Shown: positions 1-9,146, numbered from the stretch's first letter. The stretch is 64,000 nt of DNA from B33-G16 sp964611035 (GCA_964611035.1 CAZSWT010000005.1:1-64000), one strand, 5' to 3'. The notes: a model not told the origin generated them from the sequence alone. Numbers and translations: made by a program.

Positions 1-273
1 CACATACGAATCCCGCGAAATCAGATGAACCTGTGCTAACCGGATAGGCATAGTTCATAGCAGGAATTTCCTTTTTTAGACAGGATAGACGGGATGTTCT
101 GGATATAAAGAATATAAAAAAATCTTGTTAATCGTGTCAATCTTGTCAAAAAAGTTCCCCGACATGTCGGGGCTAAGTTCTGTAAATCATGCAATTGCAC
201 AAACTTACGCATGCTTCAGGGCTCCAAATCTCTGATGCTTGATAATTGCTAATTTTTAATTGCTACTTTTTAA
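1..273. other. Intergenic leader before lspA
   Basis: I see no coding region in these 273 bases. They contain a perfect 16-bp palindrome at 157-172 (ccccgacatgtcgggg). The usual upstream partner of lspA, ileS, is not visible, so either it lies further upstream or lspA stands alone here. Confidence 0.5.
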
Positions 274-768
274 TTGAAAAGAGATTATCTCTTATTTATT
301 AGTTTAGCCCTGATTATTTTACTCCTTGATCAGGCCTCTAAATGGATGGCCGTTACTCACATAGAGGCGCATCAGATCCTTTCTGTAATCCCCGGATTTT
401 TTAGTTTAGTTTTGGTTAAAAACAGAGGGATGGCCTTTGGTATCTTTAGCCAAACACGAAGTGGATTTTACTACTATTTTTTACTATTCACAACAATAGG
501 TGCAATAGGTGTAATCCTTTTCTTCTTTTTCTGGATAAAGAAGAGTAAAAAATGGTTGACGGTAGGGCTTTCGCTTATCCTCGGAGGGGCCTTGGGCAAC
601 CTTGTAGACAGGGTACGGTTGGGTTATGTAATTGATTTTTTAGATTTTTTTTTAAAAGGCTACCACTGGCCCGCATTTAATGTAGCTGATTCTGCAGTTA
701 CTGTAGGCACATTCTGGCTTCTTTTTAATATTATACAAGGAAAAAAGATCATAGAAGCTAAGTCCTGA
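274..768 (+). CDS. lspA: Lipoprotein signal peptidase (signal peptidase II)
   Basis: LspA is the inner-membrane aspartyl protease that removes signal peptides from prolipoproteins after Lgt has lipidated them. The 164-residue length is typical. Conserved blocks are visible: an NRG motif at residues 50-52, then GNLVDR at 108-113, and the two catalytic aspartates, D121 in VIDF and D139 in NVAD. Four hydrophobic segments (about 5-20, 65-87, 95-110, 140-156) fit the four-helix topology. The start is TTG at 274; no in-frame ATG is available before the conserved D19 region, so translation may be modest. Its substrates are plausibly the many lipoproteins in this window (Pal, CpoB, LptE, Slp proteins, MltD-like protein). 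The gene stands alone, with a dispersed repeat directly downstream. Confidence 0.93.
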   Translation: MKRDYLLFISLALIILLLDQASKWMAVTHIEAHQILSVIPGFFSLVLVKNRGMAFGIFSQTRSGFYYYFLLFTTIGAIGVILFFFFWIKKSKKWLTVGLSLILGGALGNLVDRVRLGYVIDFLDFFLKGYHWPAFNVADSAVTVGTFWLLFNIIQGKKIIEAKS

Positions 769-774
769 GGGCTT

Positions 775-857
775 CGACTGTCTTCGACCCTGAGCTCAGA
801 CCGAAGGGAGCTCAGCCGAAGTCTAAATAAGTTCGTCATTGCACTTATGAATCGAAG
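775..857 (+). repeat. Partial copy of dispersed repeat family B
   Basis: The stretch ending aagttcgtcattgcactt and continuing to atgaatcga matches the right-hand ends of the elements at 16117-16260 and 62413-62577. The left terminal repeat of those copies is not recognisable here, so this is probably a truncated copy. It lies just after the lspA stop codon. Confidence 0.5.
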
Positions 858-899
858 GACTACATGATAAATCCTTTTCACTTAGGCTTATCAGTTCAA

Positions 900-1625
900 T
901 TATAACCCTAATATCTCTTTCATCTTTTTTGCATTCTTAATAGCATAGCCGCCATAATCATTATCAAAGTAAAGGTAGGTATCCTTGGACCAATCCCTGA
1001 TTTTTTGGGCATATGCTTGCAATTCCTCCTCAGAATATTCGCTCGAATAGAGCTTTTTGGAACCATGCAGCCTTATATAAATAAAGGTAGCTGTATCCTC
1101 CTCGATATAAGGGTAGCGTCCGGCCGTATCAGAGACACAAAATGCGATATTGTTATCCCTGAGTATGTCTCGTGCCTTTTTTTCTTGTGCCCAGCTTTGA
1201 TGCCTCACCTCTAACGTATAGAGATGATTTCCCTTTAGCTTTTGACAAAAATGGCTCAAAATCCCTTCATCAAACGTGAGATTAGGTGGTAGTTGAAAGA
1301 GAATTGGTCCCAGTTTTTCCTTTAACAACTCAACAGCGTTGAAGAATCTCTCCAAAGGTTCTCGGACATCCTTTATCCTCTTTATGTGGGTGATGTACCT
1401 ACTGGCCTTTACCGACCAAATGAAGTTATCAGGTGTTCTTTTTCTCCAGTTTTCAAAGGTCTGGGATTTTGGGAGCCGATAGAAGCTGGCGTTTAGCTCA
1501 ACTGTTCCATAATGTTTGGCATAGAACTCGAGCCATTTTGTCTCTGGACAACCCGCAGGATAAAATAGTTCTTTCCAATGCTTGTAATTCCAGCCAGAGG
1601 TACCGATGTAGATTTTGGGATTCAT
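900..1625 (-). CDS. DUF72 (YecE-like) family protein
   Basis: This 241-residue protein has the hallmarks of DUF72, a TIM-barrel-like family of unknown biochemical activity. It starts IYIGTSGWNYKHWKELFYP, followed by the ELNASFYRLP block, WSVKASRYITHIKR, LFQLPPN and, near the end, DTYLYFDNDYGGYAIKNA. All are characteristic of the family, and the length is normal, so the gene looks intact. The ATG start at 1625 gives the full N-terminal IGTSGW motif. There is no operon partner: it is convergent with lspA and divergent from the defence island. The biological role is not established. Confidence 0.88.
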   Translation of the reverse strand: MNPKIYIGTSGWNYKHWKELFYPAGCPETKWLEFYAKHYGTVELNASFYRLPKSQTFENWRKRTPDNFIWSVKASRYITHIKRIKDVREPLERFFNAVELLKEKLGPILFQLPPNLTFDEGILSHFCQKLKGNHLYTLEVRHQSWAQEKKARDILRDNNIAFCVSDTAGRYPYIEEDTATFIYIRLHGSKKLYSSEYSEEELQAYAQKIRDWSKDTYLYFDNDYGGYAIKNAKKMKEILGL

Positions 1626-1823
1626 TAATTTATAGTATAGAGATTATGATTTTTCGTCAACCTTCTGCCTGTCACTCTTTTCCTTACGGAAACTAAGAGA
1701 ATTTCTGGTTCACATTTAAACAAAACAATTTTTTAGAAAGCCGGAAAATTTAATGGTAAAATGAGATTGTAAATTTACCTTGTAATTTTGCCATAAAAAA
1801 GCAATGAAAAGGTAATGAAAGTA

Positions 1824-1907
1824 ATGATTAAGAAATGGAAACTGATCAAAGGGCAGCAAGGAAGGGAAAAACCAATTGATCTCAAGAGCCAGGAATTTTG
1901 TTTATGA
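1824..1907 (+). pseudogene. Duplicated 5-prime fragment of radC
   Basis: A 42-bp segment at 1854-1895 matches 3824-3865, inside the 5-prime coding part of radC, with a single mismatch. In the radC frame it encodes GREKPIDLKSQE. Here an ATG at 1824 opens a 27-codon frame that crosses the repeat and stops at 1905-1907. The two copies flank the Fic gene and the type I R-M remnants, so the segment between them was probably inserted or rearranged next to radC. Confidence 0.7.
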
Positions 1908-2019
1908 TGCACAGATTGAAGTAGTGTAATTACATATTGTTTTTATAGTTAAATTTTAATCTTTATGAAGAGACCTGAACCTGATAAACAAGGGTTGGCT
2001 CTATAACAAAGACTGATTT

Positions 2020-3093
2020 GTGTACAGTTTAATTCCTGAGCACAGCATGTTTAAACCAAGATATTCCATTACACATAAAATAAATAACAGCCTTTTAGAG
2101 ATTGAGAGGGCTCGAGGGTTCCTTGAGGCTGCCCAGTTAAAGGGAAAATGGATAAGGGAGATGCAGAGTGAAGCAATCGCTCTTGAAGCACATCATTCAA
2201 CTCACATTGAGGGCACAAGATTAACTCTCGATCAGGCAAAAAGAATACTTATAGGGAAGGAAGTCCCCGGTGTTCATCTGGATGATAAAAAGGAGCTTCT
2301 TAATTATAAGAAAGCAATGGATTTTGTCTCACAATATTTAGAAAAAGAGAGTCCCATATCCGAAGGACTTATCAGAGAGATTCACAAAATTCTTGTAAAA
2401 GGCGTGCGAGGCGATTCGGCAGACCCTGGCAATTATAGGAAGGTTCAAAACTATGTTGTTAATGCAATAAACAATAAGATTATCTATACTCCACCCCCAC
2501 CTTATGAAGTGCCACATTTAATGAGGGAACTTGTTGAATGGCTGAATACCCCCATAGCTGTTTCACCAATCATTATTGCCGGAACCACTCAATTTCAGTT
2601 TGTCCATATCCATCCTTTTGTTGATGGTAATGGAAGAACAGCAAGACTTCTTTGCACACTCCTGCTTTACAAAAATGGTTATGATTTTAAGAGGCTTTTT
2701 TCTCTTTCGGAATTTTATGACCAAAAGAGAAACGATTACTATCATGCTATCCAAACTGTAAGGTCTAATAATATGGATATGACCTTGTGGCTTGAATATT
2801 TTGCTAATGCTTTAAAAACCCAGATGCTTGAGGTTAAAAGCAGGGGTGAATCTGCCATAAAAAAAGATATAATTATAGAGAGGGCATCTAAAGAGGATCT
2901 AAACGAAAGGCAAAGAAGTGTATTACTATTTCTTCTCAATAATCCCTCTATTGGGAGAGCCAAGTATGTTGAACTATTTAAAGTGTCCTTAAGGACGGCC
3001 AATTATGACCTTGCTCAATTAGAGAAATTAGGTTTTATCGAAAAAACAGGAATTGGAAGGGCGATAAAATACAAGATAAAGGAACCAAAGTAG
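2020..3093 (+). CDS. Fic family protein with winged-helix C-terminus
   Basis: This 357-residue Fic protein is expected to transfer AMP or another nucleotide to target proteins. The catalytic motif HPFVDGNGRTAR is complete (H198 to R209), so the enzyme should be active. An inhibitory motif of the form S/TxxxEG is present upstream as STHIEG (residues 60-65), which places it in the class where the inhibitory helix precedes the Fic core in the same chain. Residues from about 280 to the end look like a winged-helix domain, common in Fic proteins that bind DNA. The start is GTG at 2020; ATG at 2047 is an alternative. The gene sits next to hsdR and hsdS fragments, and Fic genes are frequent passengers of type I R-M loci, so it is probably a surviving member of that locus. 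Confidence 0.9.
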   Translation: MYSLIPEHSMFKPRYSITHKINNSLLEIERARGFLEAAQLKGKWIREMQSEAIALEAHHSTHIEGTRLTLDQAKRILIGKEVPGVHLDDKKELLNYKKAMDFVSQYLEKESPISEGLIREIHKILVKGVRGDSADPGNYRKVQNYVVNAINNKIIYTPPPPYEVPHLMRELVEWLNTPIAVSPIIIAGTTQFQFVHIHPFVDGNGRTARLLCTLLLYKNGYDFKRLFSLSEFYDQKRNDYYHAIQTVRSNNMDMTLWLEYFANALKTQMLEVKSRGESAIKKDIIIERASKEDLNERQRSVLLFLLNNPSIGRAKYVELFKVSLRTANYDLAQLEKLGFIEKTGIGRAIKYKIKEPK

Positions 3094-3095
3094 CA

Positions 3096-3128
3096 TTGCA
3101 TGCAAATTGCATGCAAATTGCACGCAAA
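3096..3128 (+). repeat. Three tandem 11-bp repeats
   Basis: The unit ttgcatgcaaa occurs three times head to tail, the last with one change (ttgcacgcaaa). Each unit is itself near-palindromic. They begin directly after the fic stop codon. A 28-codon reading frame (3111-3197) runs through them and overlaps the hsdR fragment; I do not recognise its product. Confidence 0.7.
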
Positions 3129-3187
3129 ATAGTGGATAAAATCATGGAAGATACAAAAGGTATACTTCAATTGAGGGAGAATGCTCA

Positions 3188-3349
3188 ATGTCATTAAGTG
3201 AAGCAGACACAAGAGCAAAACTTATTGACCCTGCCTTACATCGCTGCGGCTGGACAGAAGATCTTATCAGGCGTGAAGAGACCGAATGTGGAATCGATAT
3301 TATCGATGGCAAACCACGGCGAAGAAAGAGGGGTAGGACAGATTCCTAA
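3188..3349 (+). pseudogene. HsdR N-terminal fragment (type I restriction subunit remnant)
   Basis: An ATG at 3188 opens a 53-codon frame whose product starts MSLSEADTRAKLIDPALHRC, followed by GWTEDLIRREET and IIDGKPRRRKRGRTD. This is the conserved beginning of type I restriction endonuclease R subunits (HsdR). It stops at 3347-3349 just where the nuclease domain should begin, so only the first few percent of a roughly 800-1000 residue protein remains. The downstream 290 bases show no further HsdR sequence. This is a dead fragment of a former type I R-M locus. Confidence 0.78.
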
Positions 3350-3638
3350 AATGTCGGATTCTGTGTGTCTGATAATAATATGTAGATTATTGAATAATTC
3401 TCCCGAAATACTTCTTGTCTCGATTATAGTTCGTCTATGATGTGATGAAAGGCAGGAGAACGCCACAGAAAATCTTGTGCCTCAAAAGAAACAAAAATAT
3501 CCCAAAATATGCCCCAAAAGGACTACACGATTAATGCGAAAATTACATGAATAGTTACACGTTTAGATTTTGGCATAAATCAGGAAAAGGTAGCGCATAT
3601 GCTGTGAAAATTACATGGGTGTCCCAAAAAACTCTAAG

Positions 3639-3761
3639 ATGTCCCTAAAAATGTCCCAAATCCAAAATGCTAACTTTACACTTCCAGAGGGCTGGTGGCG
3701 CTGGGTGAGGCTGGGAGAGGTCATTCAAGAAGTTCAACCTGGATTTGTATGGTGGTATTAG
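3639..3761 (+). pseudogene. HsdS N-terminal fragment (type I specificity subunit remnant)
   Basis: The short frame starting at ATG 3639 (or 3651) encodes TLPEGWWRWVRLGEVIQEVQ followed by PGFVWWY and a stop at 3759-3761. The phrase LPEGWxWVRLGEV is the recurrent opening of a target-recognition domain in HsdS proteins. Only about 40 codons survive. Together with the HsdR and HsdM fragments this shows that a complete type I system once occupied the region. Confidence 0.7.
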
Positions 3762-3787
3762 GCTACATATAAGGAATCTATTGCTAA

Positions 3788-4555
3788 ATGGATAATAGAA
3801 ACATCAATATAGAGAACAAAGAACAGCAAGGAAGGGAAAAACCAATTGATCTCAAGAGCCAAGAAGGACATAGGAGGAGATTGCGAGAAAAATTTATAAA
3901 ATCCGGTATTTCAGGATTTCATGACTATGAGATAGTCGAGTTGCTATTAACCCTTGGAACCCCTCGAAAGGACTGTAAACAGCAGGCAAAAACAGCTATA
4001 AAAAAGTTCAGATCATTAAGGGGTGTTCTTGAAGCACCGGTAGAAGAACTTCAGGAGATTAAGGGAATTGGGCCACACAATGCCTTTGGAATAAGACTTG
4101 TTCAGGAAGTAGCCAGAGAATTTCTTAAAGAGAAAATTCTTAAAAAACCTATATGCAAATCGTCAAAAGAGGTCTTTGATTATCTTTACCATTCCATGCG
4201 CGGTCTCAAAAAAGAAGTCTTTAAGGTTTTATTCCTGGACGGGAAGAATCAGCCTATAGATGTAGAAGACCTCTTTGAAGGCACATTAAATTTGAGTTCA
4301 GTTTACCCACGCGAAATTATAAAGAGCGCTATCAAACATAATGCCGCCTCCCTTATCTTTGTCCACAATCACCCATCAGGCAGTCCGGAGCCTTCCACGA
4401 GCGATAGAGAGATTACTAAGGAATTGATCGCAGCCTCAAATACTATGCAAATTAAGGTATTAGATCACATCATCATAGGCGACAACAAATATTTCAGCTT
4501 TGCAGACGAGGGACTGATTCCTGCCCGTCCACAGGCGGGGAGGAATATAATCTGA
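3788..4555 (+). CDS. radC: RadC family protein (JAB/MPN domain)
   Basis: This 255-residue protein has the RadC layout. An N-terminal helix-hairpin-helix domain contains IKGIGPHNAFGI (residues 91-102). A C-terminal JAMM-like metal site has the pattern HxHPSGxxxPSxxD (H193, H195, S197, D206). RadC proteins were once linked to DNA repair, but their true function is unsettled; they are common passengers of mobile and defence regions. The last residues, IPARPQAGRNII, are encoded by a GC-rich palindrome at 4520-4540 that seems to have extended the reading frame past the usual C-terminus. A 42-bp piece of its 5-prime end is duplicated at 1854-1895. Confidence 0.9.
   Translation: MDNRNINIENKEQQGREKPIDLKSQEGHRRRLREKFIKSGISGFHDYEIVELLLTLGTPRKDCKQQAKTAIKKFRSLRGVLEAPVEELQEIKGIGPHNAFGIRLVQEVAREFLKEKILKKPICKSSKEVFDYLYHSMRGLKKEVFKVLFLDGKNQPIDVEDLFEGTLNLSSVYPREIIKSAIKHNAASLIFVHNHPSGSPEPSTSDREITKELIAASNTMQIKVLDHIIIGDNKYFSFADEGLIPARPQAGRNII
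4520..4540 (+). repeat. GC-rich palindrome inside the 3-prime end of radC
   Basis: The sequence cctgcccgtccacaggcggg is an imperfect palindrome of the same style as the intergenic palindromes at 28243-28315, 34432-34462, 34517-34540 and 42220-42243. Here it lies in frame within radC and encodes PARPQAG near the C-terminus. Confidence 0.55.
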
Positions 4556-4724
4556 ATTTATTGAGCCTTAAGAAAGATAAAAATATATAAACCAAATTTC
4601 AAATAAACTAATAGAATTGCAGGTATTAAAATCTGAAGGTAAAGGAAGAGGTCTTCATTATCTATTGTCATAAACCTTCACAATTAGGTTCACGATTAGG
4701 GTGTTATTTTATGGGGCGGTAACT

Positions 4725-4943
4725 ATGAATAAACTCAGCAAGGAAGAGATCGAATTTATAACCAAATGTCTGCGAGAAAATAAACCCCTTCCTGATAACT
4801 ATAGGTATATTATTCCTTTTGAAACAAAGAAGGAATACGAACTCACTTATGATGGCAAAGAGCGGCATGAAGAAAATTTGGTGGTTAAGAATAATCCTGA
4901 ACTTATACCATCTGCTATATGTGTGTTGAGGGATAAGATATGA
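4725..4943 (+). CDS. Small protein coupled to the type IIG restriction-methylase
   Basis: This 72-residue product begins MNKLSKEEIEFITKCLRENK and contains LPDNYRYIIPFETKKEYEL. It is charged, with no membrane segment. Its stop overlaps the start of the large restriction-methylase gene in an ATGA junction at 4940-4943, so the two are translationally coupled. I recall similar short genes with an LPxxYRY segment in front of Eco57I-type methylase genes, but I cannot verify this here. A control protein, an antitoxin-like safeguard or a structural partner are all possible. The ATG at 4725 has ggggcgg upstream; the longer GTG start at 4701 would add eight residues with no better signal. Confidence 0.7.
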   Translation: MNKLSKEEIEFITKCLRENKPLPDNYRYIIPFETKKEYELTYDGKERHEENLVVKNNPELIPSAICVLRDKI

Positions 4944-7900
4944 GACCACATCTTAACAAAGGGCTTTTCTCCAATTATTACCTTGATAAACTATTGCCGA
5001 GGGAGGAGGGATTCAAGATCCCATTATCAGAGTTAGGGAGGAGTTTAGAAGAAATTAAAAGGGTACTGGACAAGAAATATCTTTCATCCCTTAATGAACC
5101 TCAACTCAGAAAACATTTCCTGGATAAAGTATTTGAAATCTTAGGTTGGACAATCGATGTAGAGCCCCCCACTCCTTCTGGTGAATGGTCCAAACACCCT
5201 GATTATGCCTTGTTTCACAACCCAGAAGACTTAAAACTTTCCCAGGAAGCAACCAAGGAAGAGTATTTCAAAAAGACTCTTTGTTTAGGCGAAGCAAAAC
5301 GCTGGGGAAGACCCCTCGATAAGAAGATAAAAGTTGACCCCGAAGATCCACAAAATCCCTCCCTCCAGATAAGTAGATATTTATGGCTTACCGAGGTTAA
5401 ATGGGGGATACTCACTGATGGAAGGTACTGGAGACTTTATGAAAGAGAGACTTCAAAGAGGCTAGATATCTTCTATGAGATAGATTTAGAAGACCTTATT
5501 GAAAATGGCTCTACAGAAGACTTCAAATACTTCTATCTCTTCTTCAGAAGGAATGCCTTCCCTGCTTTTTTAGAAAAAGTCTACAAGGAAAGTGTTGACT
5601 ACGCAGAAGCAGTCGGTGAAGAACTTAAAGAAAATGTCTATCATGCTCTAAAGACCGTTGCCCAAGGCTTCTTGAAATCACCAGAGAATGACTTAAAAGA
5701 AGGTCATCTCAAAGAGATTCATGACAACTCCCTGATCCTTCTTTACCGCCTTCTCTTTATCCTCTATGCAGAGCATCGTGGACTCCTTCCTGTTGGGGAA
5801 AATAAGATCTATACAGTATCTTACAGTCTCGATGTCTTTAAGAAGGAAATAGCAGATAGATTAGATAAGCACGAACCCATCGCGACCTCAACACATGGTT
5901 ACTGGAATAAACTAGAAGAATTATTTGTGATCATAAATATTGGGAACTCTGAGCTAGGAGTACCACCGTATAATGGTGGGCTCTTTGACCCCGATAAACA
6001 CGAATTTCTGGAAAGATATAGACTAGGTGATCTTTACATTGCAAAAGCAGTGGATCTTCTCTCCCGCTCCAGTGATAGGGCTTATATTGATTATGGAAGC
6101 CTTCAAATCCGTCATTTAGGTTCTATTTACGAAGGGCTTTTGGAATATAAATTCAAGATTGCTGAAAATGATCTCGTACCCACAAAAGAAAAAGGTAAGG
6201 AAGTCTTTATTCACCTTGAAGAGGCCAAAAAAGTAAAAAAGAAGATCAAGGAAGAGGAAATTGTCAGAGAAGGGGAGATATATCTTGTTACTGACAAAGG
6301 AGAACGTAAAGCAACCGGTTCCTATTATACACCTGATTATATCGTCAACTATATCATTGATAACACCCTTGGCCCCTTAGTAGAAAGAATTTATTGGGAA
6401 TCAAAGTTAGCCCAAGAGATTAAAAATAATATTCGTCATTTTAATGAGATTTTCGAAGAGATAGTTAAGGAAAAAGGAGAGGGGGAAAAGCAGAATTTAC
6501 TTAAATTATTGAACCTTATCAGAGACAACCAGGAACGTCGTGATTTCCTTCTAAACCTGCTTGATGGTGCAGAACCTTCTCATGGATATGACCCAATAGA
6601 TCGAATTCTTCAATTAAAAGTTCTTGATCCTGCCATGGGAAGTGGTCATTTTTTAGTGGAAGCCACAGATTTTCTGGCAAGGGAACTCCTTAAGGTTTTA
6701 AGCGGTGAGCCTCTCTTAAAGCCCTCAGAAGAAATGGTGATCAGGGAAGCTAAGGAACCTTATGGCTCAAAAGAACCAGAAGAAGAGGATATAAGGTGGG
6801 CAAGACGGGAAGTAGTAGAAAGGTGCATTTTCGGAGTGGATTTGAACCCACTGGCAGTGGAACTGACAAAGCTTTCCCTCTGGCTCTATACTGTAGCAAA
6901 AAATAGACCTCTTAATTTCCTTGATCATCATTTACGATGTGGCAATTCATTGATTGGAGCAAGCATAGATGATTTAGTAAGCCCCCCTTCCTTGAAAAAG
7001 AGAAAGCTAGAAAGAGAATCGCAACAACTTGGAATCTTTGAGAATGCTTTCAGGGAGAAGGTAGCCATTCTCCTTAAATCCTTTGAGCTTATTGAATCAG
7101 TTCCATCAGATACGGTTGAACAGGTAAGAGAAAAAGAAAGGTACTATCGGGATTTCAGAGGAGTGCTCTCTCGATTCCAAGATGTTGCTGATATTTGGAC
7201 CAGCATCTATTTTGGAAATGATGTGGATTTTGGAAGTTATCAGATGCTTCAGGATAACCTTCGTTCCCCTGATGAGGAATGGGAAATATTGCGCCAGGAA
7301 ACATGGTTCGAAAAAGGCAAAAGTATTGCTGATAAAAAGAGGTTCTTACATTGGGAATTGGAATTTCCTGAGGTCTTCTTTGAAGGACACCAGAGAAAGA
7401 AGAAGCCAGGGTTTGATGGGGTAGTTGGGAATCCACCATATGGTGCAGTTTTTGATTCAAAGGAGAAGTACTGGTTCAAAAAGCATTTTTCTACCTCATC
7501 TTACAATCTTGACAGTTTTTCATTCTTCGTTGAGAAGTTCGCACAATTTGTTTCCTGTTTACGATTTGGAATGATCATTCCAAATACATGGTGCTCGATA
7601 GATGACGGCTTGTCCCTTAGAAAACTCTTACTTGAGCATAAGACTATCGATTCAATTGTTGACACTGGAAACGTTTTCGAAAGTGCAGAAATAACTAACA
7701 TGTTACTGCTGTTCCAATACAGATCACCGTCCAAAGATCATGCAATTGACATTCGACGACTAAGCTATGACACTAATTTAGAAACTCGTCTTTCTGATAT
7801 CAGATCAGGAAAGTGGTCATATTCATTTACAGTCAGACAAACAGACTTTCTCGCGCATCCTAGAGCAATTATCAATTTCTTTGTTAACCCTAAGGAGCGT

Positions 7901-9106
7901 AAATTACTTTCCTACATAAAGTCGAAATCTATTCCTTTGGGCACCATTTCGGAGTTATCTAGAGGCGCTCGGCCGTACGGACTGCATGAAGGCAATCCAC
8001 CCCAGACGAAAGCAGTTATCGAAGGCCGTGCCTTTACTGGATTTGAGAGAATTGATAATACTTGGAAACCACTGTTTACGGCGACCTGTATAGGCCGATA
8101 TGAGGTCGAGTGGCAGGGAATGTGGATAAAATATGGGCCATGGTTAGCAGTCCAGGGAGAAGACAAATTTTTCTTTTCCAAGCGGCTCCTTTTACAGAGG
8201 ATAGTTCAAAAGACTCCTCTGCGATTTCTGGCTTCATACTGCGAAGAGCCTTTTATCAATAACACAGACATTCTCAATGCGGTTTACCCTGGAGAAGACT
8301 ATTCTCTCTTTTTCTTCACGGCCATCATTAACTCGGTACTTATGCCATGGTTCGTCGCGAAAGAAAACGTAAACCTACTTCGTCAGGCATATCCAAAAAT
8401 TAACGTTAACAACCTTGCAGACCTGCCCATCTGTCGCATATCATTTGTAACGCGTATAACAGATCGGAAAAAGCTAACTGATCAGGCCAAGACCCATTAC
8501 TGGTCATATCTTGATACCGATAATACGGACGTTATTTTTCACTTTGTCGAATTTAGATTGATGAAAGAACACAATCCAGATGCAGGGCTTGTAGAAAAGC
8601 ACAATGCAGATCCTCTAAACAAGGCCTGGGCAATTCCTGAGGGTGCACTCTGGGAGCAATCTGATGTCGTGCACGATATCTTAGCTTTTCTTGCCGAGCA
8701 GATGATTGAGATGAACAAGAAAAAGCAAAAGGAAATCAAGGCATTTTTAGAATGGCTTGAGATGCAACTCAAAATACAACCAGATGAGAAGGGAAATGCA
8801 GGTGTTGAGGTACTTATCGGAAAAAGTCAAATAAAAAATTATCTTGGGGACTATCAGAAAGGCGAAGAACACCTATCTTTTGAAGGCTTCTGGAGGACCC
8901 TTAATAGAAACAAAAAGAGAATTCAGACAAATCTCAAATCAAGAGAGACTTTCGAAGCCATCAAAAAAGAATATGAGAAGTCTCTTTCTAAGCTCCTTCC
9001 TCTTAAAGAGAAACTCCGCAAAACCGACTGGCTCATTGATCAAATTGTTTATAAGCTCTATGGATTGAATGAGGGTGAGATAAAAACCGTAGAAAAAGCA
9101 ACTTAA
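4940..9106 (+). CDS. Type IIG restriction enzyme / N6-adenine methylase (Eco57I-like)
   Basis: This 1388-residue single-chain restriction-modification enzyme should cut and methylate DNA. The N-terminal nuclease shows a PD-(D/E)xK pattern: PD at 87-88 and EAK at 118-120. The central methylase has the SAM-binding motif LDPAMGSGHF near residue 561, the segment FGVDLNPLAVELTKLSLW, and the catalytic NPPY motif near 831, typical of gamma-class N6-adenine methylases. The C-terminal 450 residues should contain the target-recognition region and end in KTDWLIDQIVYKLYGL. There is no internal stop or frameshift, so it appears active. It is coupled to the small gene at 4725 and followed 40 bp later by the TcmP/radical-SAM gene. 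A 29-bp match to its 3-prime end recurs at 11579-11607. Confidence 0.9.
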   Translation: MRPHLNKGLFSNYYLDKLLPREEGFKIPLSELGRSLEEIKRVLDKKYLSSLNEPQLRKHFLDKVFEILGWTIDVEPPTPSGEWSKHPDYALFHNPEDLKLSQEATKEEYFKKTLCLGEAKRWGRPLDKKIKVDPEDPQNPSLQISRYLWLTEVKWGILTDGRYWRLYERETSKRLDIFYEIDLEDLIENGSTEDFKYFYLFFRRNAFPAFLEKVYKESVDYAEAVGEELKENVYHALKTVAQGFLKSPENDLKEGHLKEIHDNSLILLYRLLFILYAEHRGLLPVGENKIYTVSYSLDVFKKEIADRLDKHEPIATSTHGYWNKLEELFVIINIGNSELGVPPYNGGLFDPDKHEFLERYRLGDLYIAKAVDLLSRSSDRAYIDYGSLQIRHLGSIYEGLLEYKFKIAENDLVPTKEKGKEVFIHLEEAKKVKKKIKEEEIVREGEIYLVTDKGERKATGSYYTPDYIVNYIIDNTLGPLVERIYWESKLAQEIKNNIRHFNEIFEEIVKEKGEGEKQNLLKLLNLIRDNQERRDFLLNLLDGAEPSHGYDPIDRILQLKVLDPAMGSGHFLVEATDFLARELLKVLSGEPLLKPSEEMVIREAKEPYGSKEPEEEDIRWARREVVERCIFGVDLNPLAVELTKLSLWLYTVAKNRPLNFLDHHLRCGNSLIGASIDDLVSPPSLKKRKLERESQQLGIFENAFREKVAILLKSFELIESVPSDTVEQVREKERYYRDFRGVLSRFQDVADIWTSIYFGNDVDFGSYQMLQDNLRSPDEEWEILRQETWFEKGKSIADKKRFLHWELEFPEVFFEGHQRKKKPGFDGVVGNPPYGAVFDSKEKYWFKKHFSTSSYNLDSFSFFVEKFAQFVSCLRFGMIIPNTWCSIDDGLSLRKLLLEHKTIDSIVDTGNVFESAEITNMLLLFQYRSPSKDHAIDIRRLSYDTNLETRLSDIRSGKWSYSFTVRQTDFLAHPRAIINFFVNPKERKLLSYIKSKSIPLGTISELSRGARPYGLHEGNPPQTKAVIEGRAFTGFERIDNTWKPLFTATCIGRYEVEWQGMWIKYGPWLAVQGEDKFFFSKRLLLQRIVQKTPLRFLASYCEEPFINNTDILNAVYPGEDYSLFFFTAIINSVLMPWFVAKENVNLLRQAYPKINVNNLADLPICRISFVTRITDRKKLTDQAKTHYWSYLDTDNTDVIFHFVEFRLMKEHNPDAGLVEKHNADPLNKAWAIPEGALWEQSDVVHDILAFLAEQMIEMNKKKQKEIKAFLEWLEMQLKIQPDEKGNAGVEVLIGKSQIKNYLGDYQKGEEHLSFEGFWRTLNRNKKRIQTNLKSRETFEAIKKEYEKSLSKLLPLKEKLRKTDWLIDQIVYKLYGLNEGEIKTVEKAT

Positions 9107-9146
9107 AAATAGAAATTTAGAGATTTGTAATACAAGAGTATGAAAA

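Noticed and set aside
1433..1696. 87-codon open frame opposite the DUF72 gene
   Set aside because: It lies almost entirely antisense to a well-supported gene and lacks any motif.
3096..3128. CRISPR-like repeat
   Set aside because: The three 11-bp units are directly adjacent with no spacers; no CRISPR array or cas gene was seen anywhere in the window.
3198..3440. 80-codon open frame overlapping the hsdR fragment
   Set aside because: The overlapping frame from 3188 matches HsdR, so this one is a shadow.
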